From NCBI GenBank assembly GCA_012861695.1, contig JAAOOA010000123.1, forward strand, positions 316,001 to 380,000: a stretch of DNA of 64,000 nt, written 5' to 3'. Source of the DNA: Trematomus loennbergii. Its lineage: Eukaryota > Chordata > Actinopteri > Perciformes > Nototheniidae. Of the stretch, positions 23,720-36,300 are shown piece by piece. Numbering within the stretch: position 1 is the stretch's first letter; every line of letters begins with the position of its first letter. A program made the position numbers and the translations under genes. The notes beneath the pieces are model-generated. The model was not told where the DNA came from and made no database searches. It saw nothing but the letters and a program-made list of their open reading frames with translations.

Positions 23720-26700
23720 TCACGTTGCCAGTTTGTCCGGGTGGCTCTTTAGTTTGTGAAATTTAACACTGTCCAGTTTCTCGAACCTCTTCTCGCAGAA
23801 CTCGCAGGTGAAGTTGTAGTGAGCCTCTGAAGTGTGCTTCTTCATGTGCCAGTTCAGAGACGCTCGCTGACGACACTGGTACCCACAGATTTCACATCTA
23901 ACGTATGACGTGGGTGAGAAGACAAGAAGGAAGGAACAGGTAAGAAAGAAGAAATTGATTGGAAGATCCTGGTTCCAGATTTGTAGGTCAATATTGTGTC
24001 AAAAACGTGTCTTTCATTCAAACCTGCTCACTACAGAACTGGATTAAAAATGATATCTGTTTTCTACAGAGGCAAATAGTGCCATTGTAGGCAAGAAGAT
24101 GAGACATATAATTCATGATACATACACGTGCATGCACAGTACAGTATAATGAGTCACAGCTTAGATTGAAATGATATGATGGTGTGTGTGGTTGAAATTG
24201 TGTTACATGTATGTTTTAGTTCAGCTCTCAATTTGATAGGAATAAATTGCCACCTTAATGTTGAATAAGTTACCAAGTAAAGGGTTTAAAATTGGCTCAT
24301 ATAAATATATGTAGTCTAAGAAATAAAGTGTCTGAGATAGAGGAAATATTATCATGTGGTATTCATTTGTTAGCAATATCTGAAACTCACTTAGATGCCA
24401 CATTTAATGACGCTGCTGTGGACATTGATGGATATAGAATATTTAGAAAGGACAGGAATGCATATGGAGGTGGGTGGCAGTATACATTCAAAAGCAAATA
24501 CCAGCTAAAGTGAGATATGATTTGGTGTCTGCTGATATTGAAGTACTTTGGTTGCAAATTCATTTACCTCACTTGAAACCTTTGTTGGTAGGATGTTGTT
24601 ACAGACCTCCAAATGCAAACTTAATTTATTTAGACAAATTATGTGAAATGTTAGATAAAGTTTGTGATCTTGACAGAGAGATTTATTTTATCGGAGATTT
24701 AAATATTGACTGGAATATGTTGCACTGTGCCCTTAAAAACAAGCTGCAGACAATAACTAATACTTGTAACTTGGTACAAATGGTGACTAAACCTACTAGG
24801 ATATGCATAAAGAAAGATGGGTCAAAAAGTGCAACTTGTATTGATCATATATTTACTAATTTTAGCCATGTATGTTCTCAGGCAATATCAATCCAGTAGC
24901 GTGTACTGATCATAATTTTTTGACAAAACCAGTACAAATGGCTAATTATCTGAATGATTATTTTCTTGATAAAGTAAAACATTTGAAGAGAATATGAATC
25001 AAACTATTAATAGTAACTCCACATTTCTAATAAATGATTTAATTATGAAAAATAAGAAGTGTACATTTAAAATAGAAAAAGTGACAATTACAGATGTCGA
25101 ATGTCTACTAGGTAAATGTAATGATAACCCACCAGGAGTGGATAATTTAGTTGGTACATTTCTTAGATATGTTGCTAATTTTGTTGCAGAGCCTATCTGT
25201 CATATTATAAATTTGAGTATTGATAAATGTATTTGCCCACAGGCATGGAAAATAGCAAAATTATTCCACTTGCAAAAATCCAGCTGGACCATTTTCTGGT
25301 ACAAATAGCCGCCCAATACGTTTATTACCAGCGTTAGCAAAGATAATGGAGAGAATAATTTTCAATCAAATACAAAAATACTTTGAAGGTAACAAACTTA
25401 ATACTGTGTATCAACATGCTTACAGACCTGGCCATTCGACATGCACCACTTTAACACAAATGACAGATGACTGGAAGGGCGAATTAGATAATAGGAAGTT
25501 AGTGGGTGCAGCACTACTTGATTTTAGTTCTGCTTTTGATGTCACTGACCATTCTTGTTGTTACACAAGCTGGAACAATATGGTTTTAATTTTGAAACGC
25601 TGAGGTGGTTAGAAAGTTACCTGACAAATCGAAGTCAAACTGTTTTTTTTAATGGAAGTCTCTCAAAGATGAAAACAGTCACTTGTGGAGTACCTCAGGG
25701 TAGTTGTTTGGGACCACTTTTATTTTCTATTTTTACAAATGACCTACCATTAGTGTTAGAAAAAGCTAAAATTGTAATGTATGCAGATGACTTAATAATA
25801 TATTATGCAGCATCAACTCAGAGAGTTGACAAATGTTATGAATAAAGATCTACTACTGATATCAGAGTGGGTCATAAATAATAAGTTGGTACTTAATGCG
25901 GGAAAAACAAAATCGTTATTAATAGGATCAAATCATCAGTTAAAAGGTGAACCAAAATTGCAACTACATTTAAACCATATTGAAATTGAACAGGTCAAGG
26001 AGACAAAATTGCTAGGTATAACCCTGGATCATAAATTATCTTGGTCTAAACAAATTGATAATGTTGTATGTAAAATGGGAAGGGGTGTGTCACTTGTAAA
26101 AAGAATTGTAAAATATTTGCCAAAAATAAGAAGTGTACATTTAAAATAGAAAAAGTGACAATTACAGATGTTGAATGTCTACTAGGTAAATGTAATGATA
26201 AACCACCAGGAGTGGATAATTTAGTTGGTACATTTCTTAGATATGTTGCTAATTTTGTTGCAGAGCCTATCTGTCATATTATAAATTTGAGTATTGATAA
26301 ATGTATTTGCCCACAGGCATGGAAAATAGCAAAAATTATTCCACTTGCAAAAAATCCAGCTGGACCATTTTCTGGTACAAATAGCCGCCCAATAAGTTTA
26401 TTACCAGCGTTAGCAAAGATAATGGAGAGAATAATTTTCAATCAAATACAAAAATACTTTGAAGGTAACAAACTTAATACTGTGTATCAACATGCTTACA
26501 GACCTGGCCATTCGACATGCACCGCTTTAACACAAATGACAGATGACTGGAAGGGCGAACTAGATAATAGGAAGTTAGTGGGTGCAGTACTACTTGATTT
26601 TAGTTCTGCTTTTGATGTCATTGACCATTCTTTGTTGTTACACAAGCTGGAACAATATGGTTTTAATTTTGAAACGCTGAGGTGGTTAGAAAGTTACCTG

Positions 26701-29700
26701 ACAAATCGAAGTCAAACTGTTTTTTTTAATGGAAGTCTCTCAAAGATGAAAACAGTCACTTGTGGAGTACCTCAGGGTAGTTGTTTGGGACCACTTTTAT
26801 TTTCTATTTTTACAAATGACCTACCATTAGTGTTAGAAAAAGCTAAAATTGTAATGTATGCAGATGACTCAACAATATATTATGCAGCATCAACTACAAG
26901 AGAGTTGACAAATGTTATGAATAAAGATCTACTACTGATATCAGAGTGGGTCATAAATAATAAGTTGGTACTTAATGCGGGAAAAACAAAATCGTTATTA
27001 ATAGGATCAAATCATCAGTTAAAAGGTGAACCAAAATTGCAACTACATTTAAACCATATTGAAATTGAACAGGTCAAGGAGACAAAATTGCTAGGTATAA
27101 CCCTGGATCATAAATTATCTTGGTCTAAACAAATTGATAATGTTGTATGTAAAATGGGAAGGGGTGTGTCACTTGTAAAAAGAATTGTAAAATATTTGCC
27201 AATGGATGTCAGTAGACAAGTTTTGGATGCTTTGGTTCTGTCGCAGCTTGATTATTGTTTGGTTATATGGTCTAGTGCTGCTGAAAAAGATTTAAAAAAC
27301 ATACAAGTAGCACAAAATAAGGCAGCACGATGTGCACTGCAGTGCTCCTACAGAACCAGAGTCACTGAAATGCTGGAGACACTGAAATGGTTAACTGTCA
27401 GACAGAGGTCAACTTATATTTTGTTACATTTTGTCAGAAATATTACAGTGACTCACTCACCAGATATATTATCACAAAGGTTTATAGCGCAATATGCACA
27501 ACATAACTATCAAACACGACATACAATAGAAGGAAGGTTTGTATTACCCAAATCTAAATCAAATATGGGACAGAAAACAGTCATGTAGAGCCATGGTCAG
27601 CTGGAACTCTTTACCGGTCCACATCATTCAGGAAAATTCTCAAGTACATTTCAAAAGGTTGCTAAAAAATTATTTAAGTATTATAAAGTACATTTGAACT
27701 GTGTCTGTGGCTATGTATGCATATATTATTATGTACACTTATTTGTATTTACTTTTGTTTGGCCTTAGGATGGCGATAATTGGATGACCATTTTAGTTTT
27801 CACTTCATACAGCACTGTTTCATCATGAAATTATGAGCTGTTTTGTTTTAATTTTGTTGTATGTATGTTTATGTATGTTTTGTGTGTGTGAGGACCCCAG
27901 GAAGAATAGCCAATGCTCATGCTAGTGCTAATGGGGATCCTAATAAAGACAATACGATGTTTGCATGGTATACAAATATCCACCTGTCTATTCAACCCAG
28001 TGGGAAAGAGGCAGCCAGTAGTTTCAATAAATAAAAGCCTTCCTTATAGCATGGTGACTCCAGTCAAATGCAGGAATAGAGTGAGCATTGGGTTTATTTA
28101 ACACAGAAAAGCAGCATTAACCAAACTGTTAAAGTCTTTTAAATAAATAAGGTAGATTTTTAGTTTAAAATTAATAACATAATTATTTCTCTTGTTTGTC
28201 AACCCTGCAACTTGTGGGATTTTTTCAACTACAAGCAGCCACGCTCTGAACCATGCATGACTTTAAGCCTTCATGTAATTCAAACCAGTGAGTTATATGA
28301 AAATATTTCCCAGTACAGCCGCCATGAATAGGGAAATTAGCTTTAGAGAGCAAAACCAGTTTCTGTACCAGACTGTAACAGTTTACTTCTGCATTGAAAT
28401 TGGGCATTTCATTATGGGGGGCTAGGGGGATTGATTCACTTTGGAGCCAGTCTCAAGTGGATATTTTTATATTATTTATATTATTATATTTGACATTTGG
28501 ATATTTAGATATTACGTGGGTTCTTACTTGTTGATTTTAACCAACAATGGCCCTAAAATGCAGTCCAAATGTCCAGCTTTAGTGACTTACTGTAGCGGTG
28601 TTTCTCCTGTGTGAGTCCTCTGTGGACCTCCAGGTGATTCTTGCGCTTAAACGATTTCCCGCACGTCTCGCAGATGAAATCTCTGACTCCTGTAAGAACA
28701 TTCATTTACATGTTAACGGTTTATGGAGTTGATATTCTTACATGACAAGTGTTTCTCTGTGATTTACCTGAGTGGATGATCATGTGTCGATGCAGGTGAT
28801 TCGACAGGTAAAACTTTTTCCCGCAGCCTGGATGAGGACAGACCTTTGTCCTCCCTTTCCTGTGGACTAGGTTCACGTGATTCTACAGACAAAAGGAAAG
28901 TGGACCAAATAGATGGTTATTTTAAAAAGCCCAAACAACTGAAATGCACTGCATAAATGTGATTTTTTTTTATTAAACTCTTTATTTTTCATTCGACAAA
29001 TATATAACACACACAACTACATAGAGTGCCACAGTGACGCGTCCTAAAACCCGGAAGTAAACTCCTTCCGGTTCCTCTCCATAGGATTTAGGAAAATAGT
29101 GGAAATAAGGTCTGTGGTTGACACACATTTAAGAGACGGATCACGTTTTGTTCAGTCGGATAATCTCCACATGTCTACCCTACTTTTATAATTTTCTAAT
29201 CAAATCGCCAGAAGCAAAATGCTATGCTATAAACGAACTACAGCAGGTCGCTGCTTCAACGTCACGCCAACTTAAGATCCATATTCAAAACTACAGATTC
29301 AAATGGTACAAGTTGAAGCGTTTGTTTGAACAGTTTGCAGAGGCAGGTACTTGCTTTCAAGCAGAACACGGGGAAAAACAAATTTAGCGGGAGTGTTTAC
29401 GTGTTCGGAGTAATGACGTACAACGGCCTCACAACTTCTGTAGTCCTATTCAGCCACTTGTTAACAACCATCGTTTTTCAGACACGTCAACTCTTCAGAA
29501 ATCACCTGTGGGGTCACTGCTGATGGATTTAATGTCGTAGAACAAAACGTGATCCGTCTCTTGAACGTGTCTCAACCACAGACCTTATTTCCAGCTATTT
29601 TCCTAAATCCTATGGAGAAATTGCATTGCTTTTTGGCGAAGGAACCGGAAGTGGTAAAATGCTAACTTACTTCCGGGTTTTAGGACGCGTCACTGTGGCA

Positions 29701-30328
29701 CTCTATAGGTAGAAGAAAAAAAAAGTTCACGGTCTTTCTTTTTCCTTGTACACTGTCCATTTCCCCAGCGTTGTTCACAGATCTCTGCTTTAGTCCTTAG
29801 ACAGTAGGTCAGTCTTTCCATAGTACATATTTCTTCAACAATGTCCAGCCATTGACCCAGTCCAGGAGGGTCACTTTTTAACCAGTTCCGTGTGATGGCC
29901 TTTTTTACCCGCTAGTATCAAGAGTCCTCCTTTCCAATTATACTATCCTGAATCAAGCCCAGGTACATAACCCTGGGGTCACAGGGAATCGTATAGCTTA
30001 ATATTTCTCCAGAGTCTGAATAACCCTGACCCAAAATTCCTGTACCTTGACACGTGATTTTTATTTTACCTGAAAGCTGCTGATAGCTACGTAGACTTGA
30101 CTGCAGCCTTCGTACGGACAGTGGAACATCTTCAGCATCCCGTCCGCCTCGATGACCGGGCCTCGTGTTTCTCTTTGACCGGACGCTGTGAAAACAGACA
30201 CTGCAGACTTAATTCACAAAACCAGCAAACACTGAAGTGCAGGGGAGTTTAAGTGACTGTTATTTTGTATATATTGATTGTTGTGCTTTTATTTACGTCT
30301 TAATGTGTGCATATGTATAAATGTTGAT

Positions 30329-30368
<40 letters not shown>

Positions 30369-33300
30369 ATATACAGATTTGCATACATATTTTATATATA
30401 TTTGTTTTTGTATTCGGGATTGTGGGAAACGGTATTTCGATCTCTCTGTCTGTACACACAAACTGAAAGTTGACTTTGAGTTGGATTATCCTTTCTGCTT
30501 GTCTTTTAAATTCAAATTAGCCCCGGTTTCACCATGTAAAGCACGTGGATCACTGACCTGCTCAGACTGCGCTGCAGCTCTCGGTCACTGCTCAGATCCA
30601 GAGAGTCCTCAGCGGGCTGCAGAAGCTGTTTGTCACTCAAACCTGCAGAGACACATTTAATAAACTGATTATACAAACAGAATTGGCGTGGATTCCTTCC
30701 TTTGTTTCCATAAGACCCTTCGACTGCTTTTTCACAGACCTTTCTAAAACGTTTTTATTGCATTAGTTTTACTCACAGTTGAGATCACTTGTTTAGATTT
30801 CTTCTTTACATTCATAATGTATCTTTTACTTATTAATCGAAAGGCAAAACATAAATAAATCCACTTCTGATAAAACATTTTCTTTTGTCTGGCAATAATA
30901 CAATATTTAGAAACTCATTTTTGCAATAAAAAAAATGTATTTTCTTGCAATCCATTTTCCCTTTGAGATACAATATTATAATATTGTGTCATCTTATATG
31001 ACACAATATGTATTATAATTGTGTCTACCTTTTACAGGGTAACCATGTTACATTACCTACAATATGACAGCATGCTATAAATAAAGCATTTTATGTGCCG
31101 TTTACACGATAACGCAAACGGTTGTATCCGATACTTTTCTCTTTCGTATAGCCCGTTCGTTCACACAGGCCGTAACGGAAACGCGGAAACGGACCCCTAA
31201 AACGATAACGGGTCCCAAGGTGGATAGATCTGCGGACGGAACGCTCTGGGGGCCAAACGGCTCCGTGTGTACGCCCTATACGATCATTTCCTGATAACGA
31301 TGAAGACATAGCCCCGCCTCTGCTGCTCACTGCAGTAGCATGGTCAGTAGCTACTGCTACTGCTACTGACCATGCTACAGATGTTAGTGCAAAATCTACA
31401 GCTCCTCTACGACAACCATCAGCAACAAGTGGACATGTAGAACTACATGAACTACATGTTGCTACCATGGCAACCATGCTCGGGGGTCTTCTTCGCTGCT
31501 TTTGGTGTATTTTTTATACAGCACCACTTACAGGCCCGGCATATGTACTACAGCGTCTCCAGCGGGTCGAGCGGTCTCGTGTGAAGGGACAACGGAAGAC
31601 TTTTTTGATATCGAATTCGGTTCGTTTGCGTTCCCGTGTAAATGGGGCCTAAATATCTTTGACAGTGGAGTAGCTTTGCATAATGAAAATATAACCTGCA
31701 TCAAAGCCCTCTTTTAATGGTTTTCTACCCCATTTTATAATACGCCATATAGTATGTGTGAAATATTCATAGAGGATGTTAGTGAGGATGTGCTGCTGCA
31801 GGAAGAGCTTGACAGGATGTATACACAAATGCAAAATGTTTCAGAAAAATATGCAAAACTGTTTTTATTCCCAGCAGCTGACTCACAATACTGTGCATTC
31901 ATACAGACACATGCACGCTCTGTATACTTGTTATAAGTCTTATCAATCTTAGATTACAATGATAGGATGTTTGCATGTTGTATAAAAAAAACACCTGTCT
32001 ATTCAACACTGTGGAGGAAGTGGGAGCCAGTAGTTTAAATAAAAGACATAGGAGTTGGGGAGTGAGCAGTGGTTTACTTAACTAGGAATTTGCATTTTTT
32101 AAAAAAAGGTATATTTTAGATTCAAGATTCAAGGCTTTTATTGTCATTTGTACATAAGCTACATTGTAGATATATCAATGAAAAACGTAGGTCACAGGCT
32201 CCTCAACAGTGCTTTGAAATACAAACATGTTATTCCCATTTGCCCCCCTGCAAGTGGTGGCATTTTGGTAATCGCTGAACTACATTCACACACAAAGGTA
32301 GTGTGTTTAAACAGAGGGAAAGAAGTACCTCGAATAAGAGTTGAGTTACTTTCGACATCTGCCGATAAGAGCAGTTGGATTCAGTCGTTGCGTTCACATT
32401 TTTAAAGTGTCAGTGTTAGTTCTGAAAGCAGCGCACCTGTCATGGAGTCTTCCTCCTCCTCCTCTTCCTCCTCCTCCTCCTCCTCCGCTCTGAGATTTGA
32501 GTCCGACGAGCACACCTGGTTGTAGCTGACCCCCCCGATGACGGTGCAGGTGACCTCCTCCACGTTTCCTCCGCCCATATTCAGCTGGATGCCCTCTGAA
32601 GCCAGGGCCTCGTAGCTGGGGCCGGTGATGATGATTAACTAGAGATGGGAACAAACAAGATAGCCTTTGAAAAAAATATATAGAAACACCCCATTAAAAT
32701 ATTCCCGTAAATGCTGCCACTCATTGATGTTTCTAATATATAAAATGTCTGATAATTAGCTTGTGTCAATTCTACTAATTTTCAGGTTCATATTAAGGCC
32801 CTGACGACGAAGCGTGCCCTGTCGCCCAAACTCAATTTGGTGTGTCCCGCACCGTCGGCCGTGACACGCCTTATTCGGCTTTTCATGGCCGACGCACGGC
32901 CGATTCAACATGTTGAATCGGCCGTGCGTCGGCCATAGGCAGTCGGACAAAGAAATCACTCTGATTGGCTGTTCAGCTAGCGAATCAGTGCATGAGAAGC
33001 GAAACGGTTGCTTGAGAATGTCTTCCACAAGCAACACTCCAATGGCTGATAGCTCCAGTACCGCACGAAACATGTTTTGATGGACGAGAGTGAAAAGGAA
33101 CGCACACGCTATTTGTTGTTTGTTTAAATCACGCAGTCTGTTCTTCTTCTCTGTCTTCCGGTTGTTGCCTCTTTTGAATGACGAATACACACTACCGCCG
33201 CCTGCTGGTAAGAGGAGTTATTGCCACTCACACATGCGCAGTTCGTACGTGCTCGTACGTGATGTTCAGGTGTATATCAGTATGTAGTGTCTCTACTTTA

Positions 33301-36300
33301 AAGAGTCCTCTCCTGCTGATGTTCAGGTGTATATCAGTATGTAGTGTCTCTACTTTAAAGAGTCCTCTCCTGCTGATGTTCAGGTGTATATCAGTATGTA
33401 GTGTCTCTACTTTAAAGAGTCCTCTCCTGCTGGTGTTCAGGTGTATATCAGTATGTAGTGTCTCTACTTTAAAGAGTCCTCTCCTGCTGATGTTCAGGTG
33501 TATATCAGTATGTAGTGTCTCTACTTTAAAGAGTCCTCTCCTGCTGATGTTCAGGTGTATATCAGTATGTAGTGTCTCTACTTTAAAGAGTCCTCTCCTG
33601 CTGATGTTCAGGTGTATATCAGTATGTAGTGTCTCTACTTTAAAGAGTCCTCTCCTGCTGATGTTCAGGTGTATATCAGTATGTAGTGTCTCTACTTTAA
33701 AGAGTCCCCTCCTGCTGATGTTCAGGTGTATATCAGTATGTAGTGTCTCTACTTTAAAGAGTCCTCTCCTGCTGATGTTCAGATGTATATCAGTATGTAG
33801 TGTCTCTACTTTAAAGAGTCCTCTCCTGCTGATGTTCAGGTGTATATCAGTATGTAGTGTCTCTACTTTAAAGAGTCCTCTCCTGCTGATGTTCAGGTGT
33901 ATATCAGTATGTAGTGTCTCTACTTTAAAGAGTCCCCTCCTGCTGATGTTCAGGTGTATATCAGTATGTAGTGCCTCTACTTTAAAGAGTCCTCTCCTAC
34001 TGATGTTCAGGTGTATATCAGTATGTAGTGTCTCTACTTTAAAGAGTCCTCTCCTGCTGATGTTCAGGTGTATATCAGTATGTAGTGTCTCTACTTTAAA
34101 GAGTCCTCTCCTGCTGATGTTCAGGTGTATATCAGTATGTAGTGTCTCTACTTTAAAGAGTCCTCTCCTGCTGATGTTCAGGTGTATATCAGTATGTAGT
34201 GTCTCTACTTTAAAGAGTCCTCTCCTGCTGATGTTCAGGTGTATATCAGTATGTAGTGTCTCTACTTTAAAGAGTCCTCTCCTGCTGATGTTCAGGTGTA
34301 TATCAGTATGTATGTCTCTACTTTAAAGATACTGCCTGTGCTGCAGCACCTCTTTTCACCCTCTGTCTGAAACCAAAGCCCAGTCTGCTCTGATTAGTTA
34401 GCTGACCGGCTCTGTTGTGATTGGTCAACCACTTAGAGATGTCCCGCCCCTTAGCCTATCACGTACAATGTGTTGGAGCGCTAGCTAATAGAAGAGTGAG
34501 TGTTACATGGAGATGTGACTAAGTTCTGGAAGTAAGCAAAGGAGTCCAAAGGAGGCGTATCAGGCAGGGGAACACAGGGAATTAAAGCCTTTGCAAACTA
34601 TTTACATGCACAATAACCGATATAACAAACTACAGGAAAGGGAGCATAATAGAGCACTTTAAAAATCTCTTCACAGTTCTCATTCACCAACCTGCGCTCC
34701 TCCCAAAGTGTTCCTCTGGTCGGGGATCTCACAGCTGCTCACCACCGTCTGCAGAGAGTGAGGGTCGAACATCTCGCTCTGCTCTGGGATGTTCGACGGG
34801 ACAGAAAGCTCCGATCCAACTGAACCGCTCTGAGACAGCAACGAGTCTTCTCTCGTCTTTTCCAGTTTATCCATTAAAGACTGCGTCACTGTTACACAGT
34901 CATATCCGTGAGGCACCGTCCTAATCTTTTCTTCTTCTTCTTCTTCTTCTTCTTCTCTGTCTTGCCTCAGATCCTCCGCCTCCTCGTCCGATGGAAACTC
35001 TTCAGCAGGGGAGCCTGGATGTTGCTCCATCTCCATCTCCCACACAGGCTGTCCTGTTAGTGGAACATCCCCACAGGAGGCCTCTTCTCTGGGCTGCTGG
35101 TCTACAGATGCAGCCTCTTCTATCGGGCTCATGGGTGACTGTTGTCCTTCAGAAACATTTTCTCTCACATCTACAGAAAAACAGATACATAATAAAACAT
35201 GTTCAGCATTTCCCAGCTACTCCAAGGTTCAAGGTTCAAGGTTCAAGGCTTTTATCGTCATGTGGGTTTTTTCTCCGGAAGTTTTTCCTTGTACGATGTG
35301 AGGGTCTAAAGGACAGAGGGTGTCGTTTTCTCATACTGATATTCTGCACAAACTGTGCTGTTGTATTTGCTGTAAAGTGTCCTTACTGTAAGGTCATTAT
35401 TATATGTACAGCACTTTGGCTCGACCAAAAATCGTTTTAAAAATGTGCTATATAAATAAAACTTGATTTGATTTGATTATGTGTACATAGCTACAGTATA
35501 GTTATGACAACTCAATGCTTAGGTCACAGGCTCCTCCAACAGTGCAACACAATAAAACAGATAATAGTGCAAGTAAATAAATAAATATAATAGAAATTAT
35601 GCAGAATAGTCTATATACAAGTAATTGGAATATTGATATATATAAGTTGCAAACAGATGAATGTTATGGATGTTCTTTCAAAAGTTCAGGTGTTTAACAG
35701 TCTGTTAAAGTACTGTACTGAGGAAAATATAAATTCTCACGATATTAAGAAAAGGTTTTACTAAATAATAGAGTAGTACAGTGATGACGGCAAGGGCTCC
35801 CTTAACGAAAAGCCAATGAGATTTCTCAGGTTCAAAATACCATTGACTTTGAGGGAACCAAAAGTTCTCAAATGCCAACTTATTTCTTGGTTTTAGGACT
35901 CATTCCTGCACCACGCTATTGACGATTCTGAGCTACTTGTACCTTACCTGATTATTTTTCTTACTTCCGTTCTTTATACTCAAATATTGTACTTTTTACG
36001 CTTAAGTTATTACAAAATAAACCCATCCCAGTCATGAAAATCTACTTAACGGTTAGGTTGATTCAGATATTTTATAGAATATTTTCCAACATTTTTCCAT
36101 TTTATTATTTCTGTATCACTTGCTTTTATATTTTATTTCCTTTTTTTTTACTATATATAAATATGTTATGCACCAACGATCCTTGTATGTTAAAAACGTC
36201 TTATTTCATATTGAATTACCCAAAACATGCTATATTGGATTTGAATCGTTATCGACTGAACATGCTTCACCTTTAAACTGTTTGTGAGCGTCTTTTCTTC

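Noticed and set aside
31091..31477. 128-codon minus-strand frame
   Set aside because: It lies wholly inside a CpG-rich MITE and has no family features.
33178..34326. 382-codon open frame of 19-residue repeats
   Set aside because: It is the translation of a 57-bp minisatellite in a znf653 intron, antisense, with no signal of selection on protein sequence.
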